Part shown: positions 56,747 through 64,000 of the stretch, piece after piece
Numbering within the stretch: the stretch's first letter is position 1
How the letters are laid out: each line of letters opens with the position of its first letter
Source of the DNA: Leptodactylus fallax
Lineage: Eukaryota > Chordata > Amphibia > Anura > Leptodactylidae
DNA: 64,000 nt
NCBI GenBank assembly: GCA_947044405.1
Contig: CAMRHE010000054.1
Span: forward strand, 7,579,501-7,643,500
Reading direction: 5' to 3'
Notes under the pieces: generated by a model
The model's input: only the letters and a program-made list of their open reading frames with translations
The model's database searches: none
What the model was told of the DNA's origin: nothing
Position numbers and translations under genes: made by a program

Positions 56747-57368
56747 TGTAGAAATTAAATGTCTGTCACTTTAACTTCTCATTAGCTTGCTATTCTTAAC
56801 AATTATAGAAATGCATCTAGTAGAAGAAGCTTACAGCCTTCGATGATAAGGATATACACTGAGAGCAAGGCCAGACACCCAGTCTAGGGCAGCATGTCCT
56901 AGTGGACTTGTTTGTTTATAAACTTTCTGTGAGCTGTCCTTCGAAGAGACTGGAGATTAACACTGCTTACGCAAACAGCCCCCAGCACGTAGCTGCGCAA
57001 TTTCTCCCCTCAGATGTGCAATGTAGAACAACAGGTCCCAGCCATGCTTTGCATTACGCAGCTCATAGTACTAATATACTTTGATTATTGAGATGAGTAA
57101 GGAGGTGTGTCAAGACCCTCCTCCCGCCAATGGTCAATCAGGTTAACCAGTTTTTACGCATGCTCTGTTATAATTCATAATTATTTACTGTTCTCTATAA
57201 AAGCTTATGCTATGTTTTTAATAAACACAACTTGCTTAACACCGACTGTGTGTGTCAGGCTGGTTCTTTCTCTGTGAGCTCACAAAAGATATATATCAAT
57301 ATGGATTATAAATAATTTGGCACCACTTGACAATCAGGATTTTGAACCCAGTTTGGGTTTCGATAACA
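56747..57368 (+). repeat. 3' LTR of endogenous retroviral-type element
   Basis: Starts TGTAGAAATTAAATG and ends TTTCGATAACA. Differences from the 5' LTR by eye are an extra G in CTAGGGCAGCATG, CACTG for CACGG, CGCCAAT for CGTCAAT, TTTTTACG for TTTTCACG, and CAAAAG for CAATAG. Confidence 0.96.
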
Positions 57369-57603
57369 ACAGCATGCAGCTCCCTTTATTGTTTACATGC
57401 CAGGCGTGGGACTGCTCACTCACCATATTCTTGATAACTACAGTTGCGGGTACTAAAGTTGTATCCCTTTGAAGTATCTGAGATACGGCTGCAGCACCCG
57501 TTACCGTCACTATCAAGAATTCACTGTAGGGAGGAGGTAGGGGGCCCTGGACAAAAGCTTGCATCGAGGCCCACAAGACTTTAGTTATGCTACTGTATGC
57601 AAG

Positions 57604-58106
57604 CCACAGCCAATATCATGAGTCCCTTCACTAAAGTCAAAAACAAATAGAAAAAACTGGCATCTAATTTACACTATATCACTTAAAATGACCATACTTA
57701 CTGATACACGCACTGCACGTAAACATGTAACTGACAGTTTGAGGAAACCTTTTCTGCAGTTAGATTACTATGCATCAACCCCCCAGAAATGGTAGGGTTG
57801 AATGGATGTTCTGCAATATTTAGCACCTGTGAAAGCTCTCTTATATACCATTTGGGCAGATTTAATATTATTGTTTTAAATAAAGCTAGTCTAAATCAAA
57901 AGTAGCTAGATAATAGATACCACAAATATATCACTGAGGCACACTCTGAAAGATTTGGCATAAAAAGCACTGTGATTATCTACACATGTTTGACCTTGTT
58001 AATGCATACCTCTGGTTATAAACAACTTTTCATAAATAAATAGTGCATTTAAATATAAGAAACTTTGTCATATATCTTGTTAAGGAGATCTGTTTCCTTC
58101 AGCACT
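57604..58106. other. Anonymous AT-rich sequence
   Basis: Nothing recognisable between the hAT nest and the truncated MITE. Confidence 0.45.
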
Positions 58107-58108
58107 TA

Positions 58109-58388
58109 CAGGTGCATTGCAATAAATTAGAATAACTTTGAAACGTTCATTCATTTCAGTAATTCAGTAATACAATTCATAATCAGCATCTTCCATGATT
58201 GTGTCTCCTACTGGCCATTTAAAGGCTTAGGAAACCTTGGCAGGTGACACACAGAATTTACAATACTGAACTTTTTTTACAATATTCAAATTTTCTTAGA
58301 TTTCGGTTTTCATTACCTGTAATCCATAATCAACCTTTACAGAAACAAAAAAACTTGAAATAGAACACTCTGTGTGTAAAGAATCTAG
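58109..58388. mobile_element. Truncated copy of the CAGGTGCAT MITE
   Basis: Begins CAGGTGCATTGCAATAAATT after TA (58,107-58,108) and matches the MITE at 43,680-44,055 in reverse complement. It stops near TCTAGA about 95 bp before the other end, joined directly to repeat R through a short tandem TGACCCCTGACCCC. Confidence 0.88.
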
Positions 58389-58389
58389 A

Positions 58390-58968
58390 CTGACCCCTGA
58401 CCCCTGACTACATAATATAAAATAAAAATTGCTGTAACTGAAAGGAAAAACTATTTTAAAAGTTTTTTAGTAGCTATTTACCCCTTCCCGCCGGTGACAT
58501 TTTTCGATTTTCATTTTTGACTCCCTCCTTCTAAACTCAATAACTTTTTTATTTTTCCGTTCTCAGAGCCATATGAGGTCTTAATGTTTGCAGGACAATT
58601 TTTTTTCATGATACCACCATTTATTATTCTGTACAATGTACTGGGAAGCTGGAAAAAAATTCAGAATGGGGTGGATTTGAAGAAAAAGTGCATTTGTGCG
58701 ACTTTCTTACGGGCTTCATCTTTACGCATTCGCTCTACAGCCAAAATGACATGTCATCTGTATTCTATGTTTCGGTACGATTCCGGGGATAACAAATTTA
58801 TATGGTTTTATTTACATTTTAACCCCTTAACAAAAATCCAAAACTGTGCAAAAATATTTTTCTTTAAAAGTCACTATATTCTGACACCCATAACTTTTTT
58901 ATACTTCCATGTACGAGGATGCATAGGGTGTCTTTTTTTGCGGGACCAGGTGTACTTTTTTATTAAGT
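58390..58968 (+). repeat. Repeat R, inverted partner of 42,985-43,570
   Basis: Near-identical reverse complement of the left copy up to GGACCAGGTGTACTTTTT. It ends abruptly at about 58,968. The ORF here is a shadow of a non-coding repeat. Confidence 0.9.
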
Positions 58969-58969
58969 A

Positions 58970-60200
58970 TTAAGCTGTTCCTCTGTTACTTATCTTCAAT
59001 ACAGCTTCACACATACAACTCTATGGATGTGGGGGTAGTGAGTAGGATTCTCCTGCCAGCTGATTCATTGTTTTATTGCCTCATTATGTGTAATAGTAGC
59101 CTCTTATCTGCAACCTAGCAGTGTTAAAAAAGCAAGGAATAGCAGAGTGTAAAAGCAGCAATTAGTGTCTTTTCTGTCCTCCTTCCCACCTTCATAGATT
59201 AATATGGAGAAAGTAACTGCTTGAAAAGTGGAGAGGAAAACATCTTTCTTTAATAAGATATATTACAAAGTTTCATATATTAACCTGTACTATTCATTTA
59301 TGAAATTTGTTTATAATGGGAGGTACGCTTTAAAGCTGAAAGTTTCCATTGTAATGATTTCTGCACAAATGAATATGGCTGACTAGAAGACTAGATCAAT
59401 GCTTTATGGTGGTCATGTTTGTGGTTTCATAGCTTGAGCAGAACATTTACAGAACTGTGTACTTAGTGGGAACAGTTTGAAGAAAGCTGATATTTTCTCC
59501 TTTAGTATGACAATGTCCCTCAACCTAATGTAAGGTTCATCAAACATGACTTGCAAAATTTGTCATGGAATGACACAACTGGCCTGCAGAAAGCAGTGAT
59601 TATCGAACACCTCTGGAGTGTAAGCCAGACCTTAACTACCTGTTTAGCTAGTGTTTGACCTCCACTAATATTTTTTGTGGCTGAATGGACATAAAGCTCT
59701 GCAGCCATGTTCTAAATTCTAATTTTCTAGTCTTTTCAGAACAGAGATGCTACTTGTGCAGTAAAAAGATGATTGACTTCATATTATACTAATTTTCCGC
59801 TAACAAGTTTTCACAGCAATTCAGATAGATACAGCAATAAAATGTGGTTTATGGCAGTTTTCTTGATTTTTCATTTTGTTATCCCCAATCATTTTAATCT
59901 GAATGGATTGTATAAGGATCTTTAAAAACCAGATCCAGATGCGTTTTTTCTCTACTAGACTTTAAACTATGCATCTCACATGCGGAAATGTACAATTTGA
60001 GCATTTCATATTAATATACAATATGCATTTATCTAAATCACTCCCATTTGTTAAATATTGTATTAGTTAGAAATTCACCACCAAGCTCATGATTTTCCAC
60101 TAATGTGACACAACGCTGTAAGAAGATATTTTAAGGAGTATTTTTCCTATAAATACATAATAATGATGATGAGGATGAGGACAAAGGCAAAGCTATAGGA
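58970..60200. other. Anonymous AT-rich sequence
   Basis: No supported gene or repeat, apart from TATAATGGGAGGTACGCTTTAAA near 59,313, which looks like one end of an interspersed repeat. Confidence 0.4.
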
Positions 60201-60300
60201 CAGGGATCAGCAACCTTCGGCACTCTAGCTGCTGTGAAACTACAACTCCCAACATGCTCCATTCACTTCAATGGGAGTCCAGGAGCTTCAAGTTACTCCT
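60201..60300 (+). mobile_element. Possible hAT-type fragment, CAGGGATCAGCAACC start
   Basis: CAGGGATCAGCAACCTTCGG followed by TGCTGTGAAACTACAACTCC is a start I recognise from common amphibian/fish repeats. The complementary end is not found, so it is truncated. Confidence 0.55.
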
Positions 60301-61004
60301 CTGTAGGTGGATGTATATCTAAAAAGCAATTGCACAAGACTTTATATTTTCTTTTATTCTGTTTAAATTGCTTTGCTATATTCTTTGTGAACACCATCAT
60401 CAACACAGTGGGGGAATCGGTAACATGTCCCTTGACGCTGTAGATATACAGTATATTTACTCAACTTGCTCGTAGCAATGATTAGAAATGTTTTGCTGTT
60501 TTCTCTAATTGGTGCTGTGGGAGGTCACAAGATGAAGCTAGCAAGTTTTCCTTGCATATAGTTACATAGCACCTTGAAAATTGCATTGTTTGTAAGGCCT
60601 TGGGCAGGACATTGCTGCTAATGCTAATGTATAACTGCATGGAGACTTGGCTTTCAAATGAACTGTATCTTTGGAACCTTAGGCTACTTGTGTTTGTATC
60701 AGGTTGAAATGACTTTTCCAAAACCAAGATTTTTGTGTTCAAACTGAGCTCTGCTGAAGATATACACAGTAAGAGGCTGTGATTTTTTTACAAGACCAAT
60801 TGTGTTTGTACCCATTAACATTGTTGCCCAAAATGACCAAACACCTACTGTAAATTTTTAATTAAAATAAAATAAGCTTTTTATAGATTATTTTAGTTTA
60901 TTTTACTGAAACAGTAAATTTTTAGTAAAAATACTATTTGTATTCAACATTTAAAGCAGCCAGCAATGGATGTTTTTATTCTGGTCATCATGTCTACGTC
61001 CATA
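60301..61004. other. Anonymous sequence
   Basis: Nothing recognisable. Confidence 0.4.
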
Positions 61005-61740
61005 TTAACCCTTTCCCGTCACAGCTATTATTTGACTTTCATTTTTACTCTCCTCCATAGCTTTTTTTTATTTTTCTGTTCACAGAGCAGTATGAGGGCT
61101 TAATTTTTGCGGGACAAATTGTACTTTATTGCTGTAAAAAATTTCAGAATGAGGTGGAATTAGAGAAAAACTCCATCTGCGCCATTTTCTTAGGGGTTTT
61201 GTTTTTACAGTGTTCAATGTGCAACCAATATGACATGTTACCTGTATTCTGTGGGTCGTTATGATTATGACGATCCAAATTTATATAGTTTATCTTATGT
61301 TTTAACACCTTAACAAAAATCCAAAACTTTGAAAAAAAAAAATTCTTGGAGCCGCCATATTCTGACACCCATAATTTTTTTTATATTTTTGTATGCAGAG
61401 CTGAGTAAAGCGTCTCTTTTGGTGGGGGCATTTGTAATTTTTGTTTATGCTACTTTGGGGAATGTCTTATGTTATAATAAGTTTTTATTTAAATTTGGGA
61501 GCCAAGACAGCGAAAAAATACTGGTTCGGCCATTTTGATTTTTTTTCCTGCTACAGCATGGGAAAAACATTTTTATTTGTTTGTAGTTCAAGCATGTTGG
61601 GACACATGGATGCACAATTGTGTTTATTTTTAATTGTGATTTGAATTTATAGGTTTTTAAAAATATTTAAATATTTTTTAAAACTTTTAAAAATGTTATT
61701 TACTGTTTCTTTAGCCCCCTAGAAGGTGTGAACCTGCAAT
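61005..61740 (+). repeat. Diverged third copy of repeat R family
   Basis: Shares the order of blocks with 58,490-58,968: TTTCATTTTTACTC, TTCACAGAGCAGTATGAGGG against TCTCAGAGCCATATGAGG, ATATGACATGTTACCTGTATTCT against AATGACATGTCATCTGTATTCT, and CATATTCTGACACCCATAA. It is clearly older than the other two. Confidence 0.75.
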
Positions 61741-62105
61741 CATTAGATCACTTATCTCATAGACTGCAATACAACTCAATTGTAGTCTATATACAATTTA
61801 CTAGTTAGTTATTGAGGTCTACCGCAGGCAAACTTTTGCTAGCGTATCGCGATATTGTGTGGAATCGGTTTCATGAGAAATTTAATTCCTTATCCAAACT
61901 GAAGATCAGTTAAGTGTGTTATGTATGTATGTTGTATGGATAGTTCTTAGCCAGCAGTGGTTTTACATCTGATCAGCACTAGAAAGTGTTCAGTAAATGG
62001 GGTGCCTCTTGACAGCTCCCCTCTTTCATTCATCCATTCATTCAATTGATGGCTATTTAGCTTAGTTTGAAAAAGTGGTTTCCTTGAAGACATACAGTAG
62101 TCACA
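61741..62105. other. Anonymous sequence
   Basis: Nothing recognisable. Confidence 0.4.
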
Positions 62106-62183
62106 TTAACCCTAGTATGCATAACCCGGGCCTTTTTATTACTTGTATGTGTAGATTTTTAATGTCATGCATACTAGGGTTAA
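62106..62183. repeat. TTAA-bounded 78-bp palindromic unit
   Basis: TTAACCCTAGTATGCATAAC at the left and GTCATGCATACTAGGGTTAA at the right are inverted copies with TTAA at each end. It could be a very short piggyBac-type MITE, or a simple palindrome. Confidence 0.6.
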
Positions 62184-62521
62184 TCTGGTATGTTTTGAGA
62201 AGTACACCACTTTGTGTGTTAGAAATACTAGTGGTATAACATTGGATGGTGATCAGAATTTGGTTGTTGCATGGTTATTGTTGTCTAAAGATGGCCATGC
62301 ACATTAGATGAGGGTTGTTCAAACACACTGATTTCTGGGATTGGCAAACCATCCAATGTGTATGGGTATGTTCTGATGCTCCCCATTGGCAGATGTTAGG
62401 GAAGAGAACGATCGAACATAAAGAATTTCAACATATCAAACCTTTTGTTTCTGTGGGAGAAAACCCACTGTTGGAGGTTTACAGCAGTGGCTTAGTCCCC
62501 TTTTCCAATTGTTAACATATG
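62184..62521. other. Anonymous sequence
   Basis: Nothing recognisable before the Tc1 element. TATG and TA precede its terminus. Confidence 0.4.
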
Positions 62522-62523
62522 TA

Positions 62524-64000
62524 CAGTCATGGTCAAAAGTTTTGAGAATGATACAAATATTAATTTTTACAAAGTCTACTGCTTCAGTTTTTCTAATGGC
62601 AATTTGCATATACTCCAGAATGTTAGAAAGAGTGATCAGCTTAACAGCAATTACTTGCAAAGTCAATATTTGCCTAGAAAATGAACTTTATCCCCCAAAA
62701 CACATTTCAACATCATTGCAGCCCTGCCTTAAAAGGACCACCTAACATCGTTTCAGTGATTGCTCCATTAACACAGGTGTGGGTGTTGATGAGGACAGGG
62801 CTGGAGATCAATCTGTCATGATTAAGTAAGAATGACACCACTGGACACTTTAAAAGGAGGCTGGTGCTTGCCATCATTGTTTCTCTTCTGTTAACCATGG
62901 TTATCTCTAAAGAAACACGTGCAGTCATCATTGCACTGCACAAAAATGGCCTAACTGGGAAGAGTATTGCAGCTAGAAAGATTGCACCTCAGTCAACAAT
63001 CTATCGCATCATCAAGAACTTCAAGGAGAGAGGTTCCATTGGTGCCAAAAAGGCTCCAGGGCGCCCAAGAAAGACCAGCAAGCGGCAGGACCGTCTCTTA
63101 AAAGTGTTTCAGCTGCGGGATCGGGCTACCAGCAGTGCAGAGCTTGCTGAGGAATGGCAGCAGGCAGGTGTGAGTGCATCTGCACGCACTGTGAGGCGGA
63201 GACTCTTGGAGCAAGGCCTGGTCTCAAGGAGGGCAGCAAAGAAGCCACTTCTCTCCAGAAAAAACATCCGGGACAGACTGATATTCTGCAAAAGGTACAG
63301 GGAGTGGACTGCTGAGGACTGGGGTAAAGTCATTTTCTCTGATGAATCCCCTTTTCGATTGTTTGGAACATCTGGAAAACAGCTTATTCGGAGAAGAAGA
63401 GGTGAGCGCTACCACCAGTCTTGTCTCATGCCAACTGTAAAGCATCCTGAAACCATTCATGTGTGGGGTTGCTTCTCAGCCAAGGGAATCGGCTCTCTCA
63501 CAGTCTTGCCTAAAAACACAGCCATGAATAAAGAATGGTACCAGAATGTCCTCCAAGAGCAACTTCTCCCAACCGTCCAAGAGCAGTTTGGCGCTCAACA
63601 ATGCCTTTTCCAGCATGATGGAGCACCTTGCCATAAAGCAAAGGTGATAACTAAATGGCTCAGGGAACAAAACATAGAGATTTTGGGTCCATGGCCTGGA
63701 AACTCCCCAGATCTTAATCCCATTGAGAACTTGTGGTCAATCATCAAGAGACGGGTGGACAAACAAAAACCAACAAATTCAGAGAAAATTAAAGCATTGA
63801 TTCTGCAAGAATGGACTGCTATCAGTCAGGATTTGGTCCAGAAGTTGATTGAGAGCATGCCAGGGAGAATTGCAGAGGTCCTGAAGAAGAAGGGTCAACA
63901 CTGCATTAACTCATTCTAACTGTCAATATAAGCTTCTGTTACTCATAATATGAATGCAATTATATTTCTGTATGTGATAAAAACATCTGACAAACACACA
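62524..64000 (+). mobile_element. Tc1/mariner-type element with intact transposase, cut by window end
   Basis: The left terminal repeat starts CAGTCATGGTCAAAAGTTTT after TA (62,522-62,523). The transposase is complete, and about 80 bp of 3' sequence is inside the window; the right terminal repeat should lie just beyond 64,000. This is the best-preserved DNA transposon here. Confidence 0.93.
62897..63919 (+). CDS. Tc1-type transposase, DD35E, intact (340 aa)
   Basis: Cut-and-paste transposase. The start at 62,897 has a strong Kozak context (ACCATGG) and begins MVISKETRAVIIALHKNG; the frame is also open upstream to an ATG at 62,864, but that would add an uncharacteristic hydrophobic N-terminus. 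Domains: two helix-turn-helix units (residues about 5-110), with the GRPRK linker at 55-59, a basic nuclear-localisation-like stretch (SRRAAKKPLLSRK), then the catalytic core with FSDES (Asp149), FQHDGAPCHKA (Asp241) and [11 protein letters not shown] (Glu277). There are 35 residues between the last two, so DD35E, unlike the DD34E remnants elsewhere in the window. No stop or frame change is present. Activity is possible but depends on the unseen right end. Confidence 0.95.
   Translation: MVISKETRAVIIALHKNGLTGKSIAARKIAPQSTIYRIIKNFKERGSIGAKKAPGRPRKTSKRQDRLLKVFQLRDRATSSAELAEEWQQAGVSASARTVRRRLLEQGLVSRRAAKKPLLSRKNIRDRLIFCKRYREWTAEDWGKVIFSDESPFRLFGTSGKQLIRRRRGERYHQSCLMPTVKHPETIHVWGCFSAKGIGSLTVLPKNTAMNKEWYQNVLQEQLLPTVQEQFGAQQCLFQHDGAPCHKAKVITKWLREQNIEILGPWPGNSPDLNPIENLWSIIKRRVDKQKPTNSEKIKALILQEWTAISQDLVQKLIESMPGRIAEVLKKKGQHCINSF

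Larger units (their letters stand above)
45125..57368 (+). mobile_element. Defective endogenous retrovirus-like element with both LTRs
   Basis: Two nearly identical LTRs, a primer-binding site, a gag with a CCHC knuckle, RNase H and integrase remnants and a polypurine tract define an LTR retroelement of retroviral type. It lies in the hAT nest and contains a later Penelope-like insertion (50,677-54,150). I see no protease or catalytic RT block. Parts appear twice (zinc-finger gag segment at 46.77 and 50.39 kb; an envelope-region-like stretch near 48.35 and 56.62 kb), so the interior is rearranged. It cannot be a functional provirus. Confidence 0.92.
40378..57595 (-). mobile_element. hAT-like element expanded to 17.2 kb by nested insertions
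   Basis: The left end is CAGTGGCATAACGATTGCGG and the right end is the complement of CAGTAGCATAACTAAAG. A perfect 8-bp duplication TATGCAAG lies at 40,370-40,377 and 57,596-57,603, proving the two ends belong together. Relative to the copy at 15,380 this one is inverted: its left end matches that copy's right end, and its 31-bp array is reversed. Element-derived pieces are about 40,378-40,695, 41,796-42,016, 44,446-45,124 and 57,369-57,595, summing to about 1.45 kb, close to the 1.24-kb intact relative. Everything else is later insertion. Confidence 0.93.

Overview
This window reads as a gene-poor, repeat-dense stretch of a vertebrate chromosome, most likely from an anuran amphibian (frog or toad). 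No ribosome-binding sites, operons or compact coding are visible. Almost everything recognisable is a transposable element: Tc1/mariner, hAT, DIRS, Penelope-like, CR1/L2-type LINEs, LTR elements and MITEs, a mixture typical of amphibian DNA. I found no host exon, tRNA, rRNA or CRISPR array. The organism call is inferred from element families, not from a host gene.

Layout. 1-0.84 kb is a broken hAT-like element with a 31-bp internal minisatellite. 0.84-2.40 kb is a Tc1 element with a dead transposase. 2.95-4.07 kb is a non-autonomous hAT with a second hAT nested in it. 4.1-12 kb is mostly anonymous sequence with a solo LTR (6.77-7.20 kb) and a Tc1 end. 12.6-19.1 kb is a minus-strand DIRS retrotransposon (gag, RT, RNase H, tyrosine recombinase), split by a hAT element (15.38-16.62 kb) and a probable solo LTR (13.64-14.69 kb). 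19.56-19.96 kb is a Penelope-like GIY-YIG remnant. 20.24-21.88 kb is a minus-strand Tc1. 22.03-25.96 kb is a nest: an outer Tc1-like pair of ends holding a Penelope-like remnant with a hammerhead-type motif, and an inner Tc1 split by a solo LTR. 26.86-30.91 kb is a minus-strand hAT with a transposase remnant and minisatellites, cut by a Tc1 at 30.91-32.54 kb. 34.7-35.8 kb is a CR1-like LINE. 36.3-39.6 kb holds MITEs and an unclassified decayed coding region.

The most structured part is 40,378-57,595. It is one hAT-type element, closed by a perfect 8-bp target duplication, into which an L2-type LINE, a TTAA-flanked element (itself carrying a TA-flanked MITE) and a complete two-LTR retroelement were inserted. 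A nearly complete Penelope-like element then entered the LTR retroelement. The LTRs differ at only about five sites, yet the interior is badly damaged and carries RanBP2-type zinc-finger coding segments, unusual for a retroviral-type Gag. Inverted near-identical arms lie on either side of this locus (about 43.0-44.06 kb and 58.1-58.97 kb).

The only plausibly intact transposase is at 62.9-63.9 kb: an uninterrupted Tc1-type ORF with a DD35E spacing, whose right terminal repeat falls beyond the window. The genes here do not form a shared pathway; what links them is the order of insertions, which can be read from target-site duplications.
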